Shown one piece after another: positions 9,825 through 19,406 of a stretch of DNA of 64,000 nucleotides; position 1 is the stretch's first letter; every line of letters begins with the position of its first letter. Source of the DNA: Deltaproteobacteria bacterium. Lineage in GTDB: Bacteria > Myxococcota_A > Polyangia > Polyangiales > Houyiibacteriaceae. A program made the position numbers and the translations under genes. Under the pieces are notes generated by a model, which was given only the letters and a program-made list of their open reading frames with translations, was not told the origin of the DNA and made no database searches. The stretch spans positions 178,763-242,762 of the forward strand of contig JAEPMI010000011.1 of the NCBI GenBank assembly GCA_017644045.1, written 5' to 3'.

Positions 9825-12800
9825 CTATCCGCCGACGATGCTGCGTGCTTCTTCTGCGACGGAGGGATCCGCCTCTCGCGCTTTGTCCGCGGCCTGTCGG
9901 GCCTCGTTCCGGTTGCCCGCCTGCATGTGGGCTCGGGCCTGGATCAGGTAGACCCGCGCTGGCTCCGGGTGCTCCGCGATCAGCGCGGTCTCCGCCTCGT
10001 AGAGCGCGTCACGGGTGCGGCGCTGCCGCAGGTAGGCCTCGGCGAGCAGCCGGTGGACCTCCGGCTCGTGCGGGTTCGCGTAGAGCCCCATCTCCCCGAT
10101 GGTGATCGCCTCGGCCCAGGCCTCGGCTTCGACCAGCGCCTTCAAGAGCTCGAGGTTCGTCTCGCGGTCGTGCTCCTCGATCATCGCGAGCGCTCGAAGC
10201 GCCCGGAGCCGAAGCGCGGCGTCGTTCTGCTCCTCGCCGATCTTCACCAGGCCGAGCCAGGCCTCGCCGCGCTCGGAGTCGAGGTTCACGGCGGCTTCGA
10301 GGTGGGTCTTCGCTTCGGCGGCTTCACCGCGACCGAGCGCCGAGCGAGCGAGCATCAGCCGAAGCTCGTAGCCGTCGCGACCGCCCGAGAGGATCGCGCG
10401 CAGGTGCTCTTCGGCGGTCGCGCCGTCGCCCTGCATGAGCGCGAGCCGTGCGAGGACCATTCGAGCGATCGGCTGGCTCGCCTCGATGCCGATGGCGCGG
10501 GCGGCGACGGTCTGCGCCTGCTGCGCGTCGCCGCCGACGAGGAGGCCCGCCGCATAGCGCGCTTGAGCAGTGGCGTCCTGCGGGGCGGCTTCGGCGGCCT
10601 GCTTCAGCGGGTCGAGCTCGGTGTACTGCTCGAAGGCCACGCTGAAGTCGTCGGCGCGGTTGCGCAGGCGCTGCCGCTCGTGGGCGCGGAACGCGGTGTC
10701 GAGCTCCTCGACGCTCACACCGAGCACCTGCTGGATGACCTCCGGGCTGGACTTGCCCGCGGCCCAGGCCTTCAGCATGCGGACGATCTTCGGGAAGCCG
10801 TACTCCTCCGCGATGTAGGTCACGATCTTCGTGCTCGCGTAGTAGGCGACCATCATCGCCATCGCGCTCCGCGCGCGGGTGAACGCGCGGTTCATCAGCC
10901 GGAGCGGTGGGAGCTGGTCGTTCTCGAGCGCGTCCCAGAGGTGGTGGTCCATCTCGCGCTTCCACTCGGGGCGCGCGATGTTGGTCTCGTACTCGGCGAG
11001 CCCCTCGGTGAACCAACGCGGCACGTGGTTCTCGCTGAGCTGGATGTGGAAGACGTGCGCGAGCTCGTGCCAGTCGATCTGGCCCCAGTTGAAGGGACCG
11101 CCGCGCGGTGAGATCGCGGTGACGACCTTGCCGAAGCACACGCCCTGCACGCCGAGCGAGGGCAGGCCGGTGGTGCGGAGCGCGAAGTGGCTCGAGCTCG
11201 AGTAGAGCTCGATGGCGACGGGGCCCTCCGGCGTGAAGCCATAGCGGCGGACCATGTCCGTCCACGCGCGCTGGAGCGTTCGCGGCACGTAGCGCTCCAG
11301 CACCGGCTTCTCGTCGCGGTGCATGCGGAAGCGGAAGGGGCCGGACCCGAAGGTCTCGTACTGCGGGATGATCTCGTCGTAGAGGTTGAGCGTGTTGAAG
11401 ACCCGGACGTTGTAGCGATCGCGCCGCCAGGCGGAGCGGAGCGCGGTGAGCCCCTCTTCCTCGTCGCCCATGCGCAGCAGGTTCAGGCCGAGGGTCGCGT
11501 GGGCGAGCGCGTCGTCGCTGTCGATGGTGACCGCCTCGCGGGCCATCTCGACGATGTCCGGGTAGCGGTGCTCCCACTCCGCGTAATCCGCGATGATGGT
11601 GTACATCTCGCTGTAGGTACGGTGGCGCCGGAGCACCTCCTGCTTCGCGCGCCGGAAGCCGGCCTCGTCGTCTGCGAGGTAGCGGATGGCGGCCTTGGTG
11701 CTCAGCGCCTCGAGGTCGTTCTCGTCGACCGCCAGCGCCTTGCCGATCTGCTCGTCCGCGCCTTCGATGTCGTTGTCCCGCAGCGCCAGCCCGGCGTTGG
11801 TGATGTGCGCCATCACGAGGTTCGGGTTCACCTCGAGCGCGCGCTCGACGTGCTCGGCGGCTGCGGCGAAGTCGAAGCTCTGCTCGATTCGAATGCGCGC
11901 CATGAGCGCGTGGCCCACCGGGTGGTTCGGGTTCACCGCCATCGCGTCGCGCACGCACTCCTCCGCGTGGCCGGCGTCGTACTTGGTGAGGAAGACCCGC
12001 GCCCACTCGAGCTGGGTCTCGACGTAGCTGCCATCCTTGTCCCCAGAGCGGCCATAGGCGGCGTTCGCCTCCTGGAAGGCGTCGTTGGCGGTGCGGGTGC
12101 TCTCGAGGCCCCAGCCGGCCATGCCGACGTAGCCGAGCTCGCGCGCGTCGTTCCGCGTGATGCGCTCGTCGTTGTAGGCGTCGATGAGCTTCATGAACGC
12201 CGGGCGTGCCTCCACGCTCTTGCCCTGCCGAGCGAGCAGCCGACCCATGAGAAGGTGCGCCCGGTACGCCTCGGCGTCCGACTGCAGCGGCTGCAGTGTC
12301 CGAGCGGCACCCTCGAGGTCGCCCTGGGCGAGCTGGGCCTCGGCTTTCAGCGTGGTGGCCTCCCGACGGAGCGAGGCTTCGCCCGCGGCACGACCCGCGA
12401 GCTGGGCCGCCTGCTCGTAGCGGCCGGTCGCGAAGCGGAGCCGAGCCTCGAGCAGGCGGCGTCGACCGTTGTCGGGGAGATCGCCGAGCGCTCCTTCGAG
12501 CGCTTCGTAGAAGCCTTCGTCGAGCGCCTTCTCCGCCGCGTCGAGGTCGGCGATGCGGGGCGCCTCGCGCTCCACGCGCGGCACCGAGTGGCTCTCGGGC
12601 AGCACCGGCATCGGAATGCCCTCGGCGCTGTGGGTGTCCGAGCCGGGCTGGAGCTCGACCGTGGGCTGCGGGTCGCCCTCGGTCTCGCCTTCGCCTTCGG
12701 TGCCACTGCCCGTGGTGCCCGAGCCGTTGCCGGAGCTGCCACAGCTGGCGCCCATCATCAGCGGGACGAGGGCACAGGCGGCGAGCCAGGCCCTCGGGCG

Positions 12801-12845
12801 GGCCCAGGAGGGGTGTCGGGGATCGGAGATCATCGGGCGAAGCAT
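9825..12845 (-). CDS. TPR-repeat lipoprotein with a gluzincin (peptidase MA-like) domain
   Basis: The 1006-residue protein starts MLRPMISDPRHPSWARPRAW with a signal peptide ending in GASCGSS (lipobox-like). A Gly/Ser/Thr/Glu linker follows, then many TPR-like helical repeats (about 90-520). The metallopeptidase core carries HELAHVFH (HExxH, near residue 592) and, about 20 residues later, WFTEGLAEYE supplying the third zinc ligand, as in gluzincins of the peptidase MA type. A second TPR block (about 700-1000) ends the protein. It probably cleaves or scaffolds envelope proteins (inference). A second possible start is the ATG at 12831-12833. Confidence 0.82.
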   Translation of the reverse strand: MLRPMISDPRHPSWARPRAWLAACALVPLMMGASCGSSGNGSGTTGSGTEGEGETEGDPQPTVELQPGSDTHSAEGIPMPVLPESHSVPRVEREAPRIADLDAAEKALDEGFYEALEGALGDLPDNGRRRLLEARLRFATGRYEQAAQLAGRAAGEASLRREATTLKAEAQLAQGDLEGAARTLQPLQSDAEAYRAHLLMGRLLARQGKSVEARPAFMKLIDAYNDERITRNDARELGYVGMAGWGLESTRTANDAFQEANAAYGRSGDKDGSYVETQLEWARVFLTKYDAGHAEECVRDAMAVNPNHPVGHALMARIRIEQSFDFAAAAEHVERALEVNPNLVMAHITNAGLALRDNDIEGADEQIGKALAVDENDLEALSTKAAIRYLADDEAGFRRAKQEVLRRHRTYSEMYTIIADYAEWEHRYPDIVEMAREAVTIDSDDALAHATLGLNLLRMGDEEEGLTALRSAWRRDRYNVRVFNTLNLYDEIIPQYETFGSGPFRFRMHRDEKPVLERYVPRTLQRAWTDMVRRYGFTPEGPVAIELYSSSSHFALRTTGLPSLGVQGVCFGKVVTAISPRGGPFNWGQIDWHELAHVFHIQLSENHVPRWFTEGLAEYETNIARPEWKREMDHHLWDALENDQLPPLRLMNRAFTRARSAMAMMVAYYASTKIVTYIAEEYGFPKIVRMLKAWAAGKSSPEVIQQVLGVSVEELDTAFRAHERQRLRNRADDFSVAFEQYTELDPLKQAAEAAPQDATAQARYAAGLLVGGDAQQAQTVAARAIGIEASQPIARMVLARLALMQGDGATAEEHLRAILSGGRDGYELRLMLARSALGRGEAAEAKTHLEAAVNLDSERGEAWLGLVKIGEEQNDAALRLRALRALAMIEEHDRETNLELLKALVEAEAWAEAITIGEMGLYANPHEPEVHRLLAEAYLRQRRTRDALYEAETALIAEHPEPARVYLIQARAHMQAGNRNEARQAADKAREADPSVAEEARSIVGG

Positions 12846-12993
12846 AGAACGAGGGGGCCCTGGGAGGGACGCCTGGGAACGGAAACCCTTGGATCCGAGC
12901 AAAACTTCCGCCGATCCGGTTACCATCGCCGCCGGTCCGTACCCCAGGCCCTGGCTGGGCCCGACGGGCGAGAGAAGGAAGAAGGACGACAGG

Positions 12994-13788
12994 ATGATTC
13001 GACCCAGAGCGATGGGATTCGGCGCCGTGCTGCTGATCGTGGCCGGCTCTGCCGCGGCCCAGGAGATGGAAGAAGAAGCTGCGACCATGGGCATGGCGCC
13101 CTCGATGGCGGCCATGGGTGGCATGGAGGCGGCCATGGCGCCGACCATGATGGCCGCCACGATGGCTCCGGCGGCCGAGGCCGCTCAGGCTCGTATGCAA
13201 GCGCGAGTGGCGGCGATGGCCGGCATGGCGCCCGGCGGTGGGATGGCTCCGGAGGAGCCGCCCGGGCTGGCCCGCGCGGCCGAGGCGCAGGAGGCCAACG
13301 CGGCTCGCGCCGCGGCGCGAGCGGCGGCCCGAGCCGACGACCCCGAGGCCGTGGCGGCTCGCCGGCGCGCGCGCTGGAACCGGCTCCGTGGGCAGATCGG
13401 TGCTGAGAGCCCGGACGCCATCGGACAGCCGGTGCGCGCCGAGCTGCGCGCGCATGCCCGTCGGGTGGCCAAGCTCGAGCGCATCATCGAGCTGGCGAGC
13501 GCGGCGAACGACGCCGACGCGGTGACGCGCGCGCAGACGCTGCTGGCGCGGGCCAACGCCCGCCACGAGCGCCGAATGGCGCAGCTCGCTGGTGGGGGCT
13601 CGCTCCCGCGGGCGCCTGCCGTCCCGAGCGAGCCGGCCGAGCCGGCGGTTCCGGCGGAGCCCGCCGCGCCGACGATGGCGCCGAGTCCGATGGCCGCTGG
13701 AATCGCGCCGAGCCCGATGGGTATGCGCGCCACGGCGATGACGACCATGGCCGCGGCGATGGCCGCGACCGCGATGGAGGGCGAGTGA
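12994..13788 (+). CDS. Methionine/alanine-rich secreted protein
   Basis: This 264-residue protein has a signal peptide (MIRPRAMGFGAVLLIVAGSA, then AAQ). The first 90 mature residues are packed with Met in MAP, MGM, AMM and MAA patterns. The middle (about 105-190) is a charged Ala/Arg-rich helical segment, and the C-terminus returns to Pro/Met patterns (APSPMAAGIAPSPMGM). Met-rich extracytoplasmic segments occur in copper- and silver-handling proteins, but low-complexity drift is equally possible; there is no His cluster. It overlaps the next gene as TGATG, so the two are translated together. Confidence 0.7.
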   Translation: MIRPRAMGFGAVLLIVAGSAAAQEMEEEAATMGMAPSMAAMGGMEAAMAPTMMAATMAPAAEAAQARMQARVAAMAGMAPGGGMAPEEPPGLARAAEAQEANAARAAARAAARADDPEAVAARRRARWNRLRGQIGAESPDAIGQPVRAELRAHARRVAKLERIIELASAANDADAVTRAQTLLARANARHERRMAQLAGGGSLPRAPAVPSEPAEPAVPAEPAAPTMAPSPMAAGIAPSPMGMRATAMTTMAAAMAATAMEGE

Positions 13789-14069
13789 TGCGAGCGATGA
13801 TGCGAAGCCTGGCGATCCTGGCGGCGCTCACGGCCTTCGGCTGTGGCGGCGAGGAAGAGGCGGCCGACGAGGAGCCCATGCACGAAACGGAAGGCGCGCT
13901 CGCCGAGCACGAGGCGGCGCACGAGCCCGTGGACGAGTGGGCGAGCGTCGGCCCGACGGCGGCTCAGGTCCCGATGCCGGCGGACTTCGCCGGTGAGGCG
14001 TCCGCCACCATCAACGAGACCAACTACGGCCAGGCGCTCGACGCGATCGAGGCCGAGCTGGCCGAGTAG
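13788..14069 (+). CDS. Small acidic lipoprotein
   Basis: This 93-residue protein begins MRAMMRSLAILAALTAFGC, a signal peptide with a lipobox-like end, followed by a strongly acidic mature part (GEEEAADEEP) with several His residues and a helical C-terminus (YGQALDAIEAELAE). The ATG at 13788 overlaps the stop of the Met-rich gene; ATGs at 13797 and 13800 are alternatives. No family is recognised. The coupling suggests that it partners the Met-rich protein in the envelope. Confidence 0.65.
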   Translation: MRAMMRSLAILAALTAFGCGGEEEAADEEPMHETEGALAEHEAAHEPVDEWASVGPTAAQVPMPADFAGEASATINETNYGQALDAIEAELAE

Positions 14070-14092
14070 GGCGATTGGAGTAGGTTGCGCTC

Positions 14093-14659
14093 ATGGCCCC
14101 GGCCGACAAAATCGCTCCCGCCCACGAGTCCTACGACGCGTTCCTGCAGCACGCGCTGCGGCGCTACTGGGACCGAAAGGGCTCGAGCAAGGTCACCTTT
14201 CTCGCGCTCCTGCTCGCGACCCGACAGGCCTGGGCGGTCGCCTGGGACAAGGGCGTGAGCGCGGAGTCGGGGAAGAGGGCGCTGACCGGCATCGGCGGCG
14301 CCGCGGCCGTGGCGGTCCTGCTCCGGATCTTCATCGGCGGCCCGCTGGGCATCTTGCTCGCGGGCGCGTCGGTGGCCTCGCTCCTCGCGGTCTACGGCAA
14401 GAACACCGCCTCGATCGGGAAGAAGGTCGTGCGCTACCGCGCGATGGTCGACGAGTACGAGGAGCGCTACGCGGAGCTGAAGGCCGAGGTCGCCGACGCC
14501 AGCGAGTCCCGTCGCGACCTGATGATGGACGGCCTGATGAGCCGCTTCCTCGACGAGCTCGACACCGAGCCCGAGGAAGAGGAGAAGCCGGCGAAGAAGG
14601 AGTCCAGCGGCTTCGCCGAGCACGTCGCTCGCGAAGAGGCGAAGGACGACGAGGACTGA
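14093..14659 (+). CDS. Hypothetical membrane protein
   Basis: This 188-residue protein has an amphipathic N-terminus, a hydrophobic region at about 62-105 (GIGGAAAVAVLLRIFIGGPL onward) that probably forms two membrane helices, then a coiled-coil-like segment (YEERYAELKAEVADASESRR) and an acidic Lys/Glu tail. No family is recognised. Its stop codon directly abuts the stop of the convergent neighbour (TGATCA at 14657-14662), leaving no room for a terminator between them. Confidence 0.65.
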   Translation: MAPADKIAPAHESYDAFLQHALRRYWDRKGSSKVTFLALLLATRQAWAVAWDKGVSAESGKRALTGIGGAAAVAVLLRIFIGGPLGILLAGASVASLLAVYGKNTASIGKKVVRYRAMVDEYEERYAELKAEVADASESRRDLMMDGLMSRFLDELDTEPEEEEKPAKKESSGFAEHVAREEAKDDED

Positions 14660-15352
14660 TCACGCCTCGGCCTCGAGGTCGGCGGCTTCGGTCGCCTCCA
14701 CCTCGAGCGCTTCGTCGTCTTCCGTGGTCTCGACGCGCGCCTTCACGGCCGGCTCGGGCGCGTGTTCCTTTGCGAGCGCGAGCACCGCTTCGAAGGTCCC
14801 GGTGACGTTCGCCTGTTCCTTCTGGACCACGCTGCGAACGAGGCCCACCAGGCCGGCGACGCCGAGTCCGGCGACCAACACCAAGCCGGTGGCCATGACG
14901 ACCGGAGCCGCGCCGAGCGACGCGAGGATCCCGCCGGCGAACAGGGTCGCCATCATCCCGCCCATCGGCGCACCCACGAACATGCCGTTTCGCCGGTCGG
15001 TGTAGGTCGCCTCGAGCCGGATTCGTGTTTGGCCGTCGACCATCGCCAGCTCGAAGTCGATGGTTCCCTGCTTCGCCCGGAGGGTCCGGCCCACCTGGGT
15101 CACCTCGAGGCGCAGGCGCTTCCGGAGCACGTCGGCGATGGCCTCGAGCCCTTCCTCGTCGATGAGATGGTCGAGCGTTCGTTCGTGGACCACGGCCAGC
15201 GGTGCCCGCAGCACCTTGCTATGAGTGGCGTCGGGCGCGCTGGGCTCGATGTCGCCCTTCAGCCTGGCGATCTCGTCGTCCTTCTGCGCGAGCTCGCCCT
15301 CGAGCTCGGCGACCCGTGCGCGGAGCGACGCCTTCTCGTCCCGGTAGCCCAT
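14660..15352 (-). CDS. Hypothetical coiled-coil membrane protein
   Basis: This 230-residue protein starts with a coiled coil (LRARVAELEGELAQKDDEIA), continues with a 70-residue globular part (EGLEAIADVLRKRLRLEVTQ), and has a Gly/Ala-rich two-helix membrane region at about 125-175 (GGMMATLFAGGILASLGAAP). The C-terminus is acidic. It shares a general plan (coiled coil, two helices, acidic tail) with the convergent neighbour in a different order. No family is recognised. It sits just downstream of the M14 deacylase on the same strand (4-nt gap). Confidence 0.65.
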   Translation of the reverse strand: MGYRDEKASLRARVAELEGELAQKDDEIARLKGDIEPSAPDATHSKVLRAPLAVVHERTLDHLIDEEGLEAIADVLRKRLRLEVTQVGRTLRAKQGTIDFELAMVDGQTRIRLEATYTDRRNGMFVGAPMGGMMATLFAGGILASLGAAPVVMATGLVLVAGLGVAGLVGLVRSVVQKEQANVTGTFEAVLALAKEHAPEPAVKARVETTEDDEALEVEATEAADLEAEA

Positions 15353-15356
15353 GCCG

Positions 15357-16367
15357 TCAGGGCACGTGGCCGACCGAACCGCCCTCGGCCAGATGACCGA
15401 GGTGCAGGATGCGCGCGCCGGTCGGGGCGACCGGGTTGGTCGCGCGGCCGACCACCACGCCGGCCTCGGGCGCCCGATAGGTCCGCACCTTCTGGCCCCA
15501 GGGGTCGAGCAGGTGGGCGATGGGCGCGCCGGCTTCCACGCGATCCGCGAGCTTCGGGAGCACGTCGAGGATGCCGCCGGTGTCCGTGTAGAGCCACTTG
15601 CTCCGGTCGCACTCGACCGCCTTGCGCGGCGCGCGCTCGCCGTCCGGGTCGACGACGTCGAGCTCCTCGAGCACGTCCCGCAGACCGACGCGCGACTCCT
15701 TCACCTTGCCACGGTCGATGACCTGCGGGTCGCCGATCTCCACCGTCAGCGCGGCGATCCCGCGATCGGCCGCGCACGCGCGAAGCGTTCCGTCCGCGCC
15801 TTCGTTGTGCACGATGATCTCCGCGCCGAGCGTCCGCGCCATCATCGCGGTCTTGGCGTCGTTCATGTCGGCGCGGACATAGTAGGAGTTCACCCGGCCG
15901 AAGCTCGCCGTGTGCAGATCGAGCAGCACCTCGAAGTGTGCGATCAGCCGCTCGACGAGTCGGAACGCGTACACGTCGGACTCGTTGCCGTTCGGCTTAC
16001 CCGGGAAGATGCGGTTGAGGTCGCGGTCGTCGGGGAAGAGCCGGTCGTAGCGCAGGTAGCCCGGCACGTTCACGATCGTCGCGCCAACGACGGTCCCGCG
16101 GACCTCGGCGGGGTCGAGCCGCTTGAAGAGTCGGTGAATGGTCGGGATGCCGTTCAGCTCGTTGCCGTGGACGGCGGCGGTCAAGCCGACGGTCGGCCCG
16201 TCGTGCGCGCCCTGAACCACGATGAGCGGGATGCGCACCGGCGTGGCTGCGCCGTCGTCGATGAGGGTCAGCGCCAGGCGATGGACGCCGGGGGCCAGGT
16301 CGCTCAGCACGAGCGCGTCGATCGGTCGCGGGGTCTCCCGCTGGTGGGGCACGATCCAGTCGGTCAT
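15357..16367 (-). CDS. M14-family succinylglutamate desuccinylase/aspartoacylase-like deacylase
   Basis: This 336-residue cytoplasmic enzyme resembles AstE/ASPA zinc deacylases. The first zinc motif is [12 protein letters not shown] (HxxE); the third ligand is probably the His in [10 protein letters not shown], and a catalytic-type Glu is in [11 protein letters not shown]-terminal beta-barrel-like part ([19 protein letters not shown]) follows, as in the family. The substrate cannot be told. The ATG at 16365-16367 overlaps the ppk1 stop codon as ATGA, so it is translationally coupled to polyphosphate synthesis. Confidence 0.87.
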   Translation of the reverse strand: MTDWIVPHQRETPRPIDALVLSDLAPGVHRLALTLIDDGAATPVRIPLIVVQGAHDGPTVGLTAAVHGNELNGIPTIHRLFKRLDPAEVRGTVVGATIVNVPGYLRYDRLFPDDRDLNRIFPGKPNGNESDVYAFRLVERLIAHFEVLLDLHTASFGRVNSYYVRADMNDAKTAMMARTLGAEIIVHNEGADGTLRACAADRGIAALTVEIGDPQVIDRGKVKESRVGLRDVLEELDVVDPDGERAPRKAVECDRSKWLYTDTGGILDVLPKLADRVEAGAPIAHLLDPWGQKVRTYRAPEAGVVVGRATNPVAPTGARILHLGHLAEGGSVGHVP

Positions 16368-18643
16368 TGGGCAGGCTCGTCGGGGGGAACGGGTGGCTCG
16401 GTCGACACGACCACCGCCGGGACACTGGCCTTCGTCGGGCGGTGGCGCACCGGCCGCACGATGAACGGCCGCTCGGCGTGCACGCGCGCGCTCGCGTCGG
16501 CTTCGGCCTTGGACGCGAGCGAGAGGAACTCCATCTGGCTGCGCACGACCTTCTCGTCGTCGTCCGGTCGCTCGACGCGGACGTAGCTCCCATCGGCCTG
16601 GAGCTCGCGCGCCTTCACGTTGTCGCGGAGCGCGGTCTCGAGGATTTCCTTGATGATGCGCAGGCGCGCGTGCTCCGCCTCGATCGGGAACATGACCTCG
16701 ATGCGGCGCTGGAAGTTGCGCGGCATCCAGTCGGCGCTGGACCCGAAGACGAGCTTCCGGCCGCCGGCCTCGAAGTAGTAGAGCCGGCTGTGCTCGAGGA
16801 AGCGGTCGACGATCGAGCGGACCCGGATGTTCTCGCTGATGCCCGGCAGCCCGGGGCGCAGACAGCAGATGCCCCGCACGACCAGGTCGATCTCCACGCC
16901 GGCGCGTGAGGCCCGGTAGAGCGCGCGAATGGTGTCCGGGTCCTGGAGCGAGTTCATCTTCGCCAGGATGCGGGCCGGCCTGCCCGCCCGCGCGAACGCG
17001 GCCTCGCGCTCGATGAGCCCGAGCACCGACTCGTGCAGCCCGAGGGGCGCGACGATGAGGCGCCGCCACGCCTCGGGCGCGGTGCACGAGGTCAGCAGGT
17101 TGAAGAGCGCGGTGGCGTCCTCGCCGACGTCCGGGCGCGAGGTGAAGAGCGACACGTCGGTGTAGAGCCGCGCGGTCGCCGGGTTGTAGTTGCCCGTCCC
17201 GAGGTGGACGTAGCGACGGAGCACGCCGCCCTCGCGGCGGACCACCAGCATCGTCTTGCAGTGGGTCTTGAGGCCGACGAGGCCGTAGACCACGTGCACG
17301 CCCGCTTCCTCCAGGCGGCGCGCCCAGTGGATGTTGTTCTCCTCGTCGAAGCGCGCCTTGATCTCCACGAGCGCGACGACCTGCTTTCCGTTCTCCGCCG
17401 CGCGCATGAGCGCCTTCACGATCGGGCTGTCGCCGCTCGTCCGGTAGAGCGTCTGCTTGATCGCCAGTACCTCCGGGTCGGCCGCCGCGGCTTCGATGAA
17501 GCCCACCACCGGATCGAAGCTCTCGTAGGGGTGGTGCAGGACGACGTCGCGCTCGGCGATGACCTCGAAGGGATCGTCGACGCCGATGAACGCGGGACTC
17601 TCGGCCGGCGTGAATGGCGCGTCGCGGAGGTCCTCACGATCCTTCAGCGGCGTGGCCAGCGCGGTCATGTCCGGTAGCGAGAGGGGCGCGTCGGTGTGGA
17701 AGAGGAACGCCTCGTGCACCTTGAGCGCGCGCTGGAGCACCGCGATCGCCTCGGGCGCGCAGGCGGTCGAGACCTCGAGGGCGACGGTGTTGCCCCGGTC
17801 GCGACGACGGACCTCCTCACGGATGGTCTCGAGGAGGTCCTCGGCCTCTTCCTCGTCGATGCTCAGGTCGTGGTTCCGGATCACGCGGAAGGGCCACGCG
17901 CCCACCAGCCGGAACCCACGGAAGAGGTCGCCGGCGTGCTCGCCGATCACGTCGTCCAGGAGCACGAAGGCGGAGCGGTCGCTCGCGGTGCGCACCGGGG
18001 TGAGCCGGCTCAGGACCGCGGGGACCTGGACCACCGCGAACGCCGGCTCGCCTGGCTCTTCGCCGGCGAGCATCACGATCAGGTGGATGCGTTTGTTCGG
18101 GACGTGCGGAAAGGGGTGCCCGGGGTCCAGCGCGAGCGGTGTGAGGATCGGGTAGACCTGCTCCTGGAAGTAGCGGTGCAGCCGCTGCCGCTCCGCGTCC
18201 GGGAGGTCGCTCGGGGTGGTCAGCTCGACGCCTTCGGACTCGAGGGTCGGGACGATGAACTCGAGGAACGTCCCCGCGAGGTCGTCGTACATCCGCTCGA
18301 CGCGCTCGCTGATCGCCGTGAGTTGCTCCGCGGGGGTCATCCCGTCCGCAGGCCGGTCGACGACGCCCTCGAGGAACTGCTCCTGCAGGCCGGCGACGCG
18401 GACCATCAGGAACTCGTCGAGGTTCGACTGCGTGATGCTCAGGAACTTCAGCCGCTCGAGGATCGGCACGCTCTCGTCGCGCGCTTCGTCGAGGACGTGC
18501 TGGTTGAACTCGAGCCAGGAGAGCTCGCGGTTCAGGTAGAGCTCGGGGCGCTCGAGATCCTCGAGCTCTGCTCCCGTCCCTGAACCCGCGGATCCGTCCA
18601 CCCCTCCGAGTCTCCACTGCGCTCCGCTGGCGTCAAGCGACAT
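16364..18643 (-). CDS. ppk1: Polyphosphate kinase 1
   Basis: This 759-residue enzyme makes inorganic polyphosphate reversibly from ATP. The family N-terminus ([20 protein letters not shown], then [15 protein letters not shown]) is clear, as are the middle [10 protein letters not shown] and the catalytic region [20 protein letters not shown]. The phospho-His motif lies in [14 protein letters not shown], and the second PLD-like active-site part is [15 protein letters not shown]. It is slightly longer than usual owing to a Gly/Ser N-terminal leader (about 35 residues). It is coupled to the downstream M14 deacylase. Confidence 0.96.
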   Translation of the reverse strand: MSLDASGAQWRLGGVDGSAGSGTGAELEDLERPELYLNRELSWLEFNQHVLDEARDESVPILERLKFLSITQSNLDEFLMVRVAGLQEQFLEGVVDRPADGMTPAEQLTAISERVERMYDDLAGTFLEFIVPTLESEGVELTTPSDLPDAERQRLHRYFQEQVYPILTPLALDPGHPFPHVPNKRIHLIVMLAGEEPGEPAFAVVQVPAVLSRLTPVRTASDRSAFVLLDDVIGEHAGDLFRGFRLVGAWPFRVIRNHDLSIDEEEAEDLLETIREEVRRRDRGNTVALEVSTACAPEAIAVLQRALKVHEAFLFHTDAPLSLPDMTALATPLKDREDLRDAPFTPAESPAFIGVDDPFEVIAERDVVLHHPYESFDPVVGFIEAAAADPEVLAIKQTLYRTSGDSPIVKALMRAAENGKQVVALVEIKARFDEENNIHWARRLEEAGVHVVYGLVGLKTHCKTMLVVRREGGVLRRYVHLGTGNYNPATARLYTDVSLFTSRPDVGEDATALFNLLTSCTAPEAWRRLIVAPLGLHESVLGLIEREAAFARAGRPARILAKMNSLQDPDTIRALYRASRAGVEIDLVVRGICCLRPGLPGISENIRVRSIVDRFLEHSRLYYFEAGGRKLVFGSSADWMPRNFQRRIEVMFPIEAEHARLRIIKEILETALRDNVKARELQADGSYVRVERPDDDEKVVRSQMEFLSLASKAEADASARVHAERPFIVRPVRHRPTKASVPAVVVSTEPPVPPDEPAQ

Positions 18644-18666
18644 GCGCTCCGCCGAGGGTGTCGGTC

Positions 18667-19392
18667 TCAGGCGCCTTCGCGGACCAGCTCGATGAAGCGC
18701 CGCAGGAGCGCAGGGCCAGCCGGCGTGTCGCGCACGGCGGCTGCGAGCGCGTCCGGGTCCAGCCCCTCGTCGCGGATGATCTCGGCGCGACCCTCGACGT
18801 ACCAGCGGGAGACGTCGGCATCGATCTCCGGGTGGAACTGCACGCCCCAGGCCCGCTCGCCCACGCGGAAGGACTGGTGCGGGTCGAGCGGCGTGTGGCC
18901 GAGGAGGGTGGCGCTCGGGGGCAGCTCGAGCACGGACTCGACGTGCGTCGACTGCATCGAGAGCACCGGACCCTCCAGCGCGCCGAGCAGCTCGTCCGCC
19001 TGGCCGGCGTCGGTGAGCGTGACCTCGATGGTGCCGATCTCCCGGCCGTTAGGGTTCTTGCCGACCCTCCCGCCGGTGGCCTCGGCCAGGAGCTGGTGCC
19101 CGTAGCAGACCGCGAGGAGGGGGACCTCGGCCTCCAGCACCCGGGGTAGCCAGTCCTTGGTCCGCTCGCTCCAGTCGAGACGCTCGGTGACCATCGACGC
19201 GGACCCCGTCACGAGCACGGCGTCCGCTTCGGTCGGGTCCGGGAAGGGGTCGCCTTCGCGAGGGTCCACGTGGACCACGTCCTCCCCCGACGGGTCTCCG
19301 AAGAGCCCGCGGAGGAACATCGTGTCGAAGTCACCCTTCTGCTCCGCGATGGCGGGGAGGGTGTTGCCGGTCTGAACGAGGATGAGGCGCAC
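18667..19392 (-). CDS. Class I glutamine amidotransferase-like protein
   Basis: This 241-residue protein has the stand-alone class I GATase fold: nucleophile Cys in LLAVCYGHQLLAEATGG and the catalytic His-Glu in WGVQFHPEID. This GuaA-like stand-alone group includes YfeJ-type hydrolases, which release ammonia from glutamine or cleave gamma-glutamyl compounds; no synthetase domain is attached. The start is a GTG at 19390-19392 that begins the conserved strand VRLILVQTGN; no ATG is suitably placed. It lies just upstream of ppk1 (23-nt gap), possibly in one transcript. Confidence 0.85.
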   Translation of the reverse strand: MRLILVQTGNTLPAIAEQKGDFDTMFLRGLFGDPSGEDVVHVDPREGDPFPDPTEADAVLVTGSASMVTERLDWSERTKDWLPRVLEAEVPLLAVCYGHQLLAEATGGRVGKNPNGREIGTIEVTLTDAGQADELLGALEGPVLSMQSTHVESVLELPPSATLLGHTPLDPHQSFRVGERAWGVQFHPEIDADVSRWYVEGRAEIIRDEGLDPDALAAAVRDTPAGPALLRRFIELVREGA

Positions 19393-19406
19393 CTGGGGAG
19401 CATAGC

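Noticed and set aside
10324..13566. A second very long minus-strand frame over the TPR/gluzincin gene
   Set aside because: Arg/Ala/Pro-rich translation with no motif; another GC shadow of the real frame at 9825-12845.
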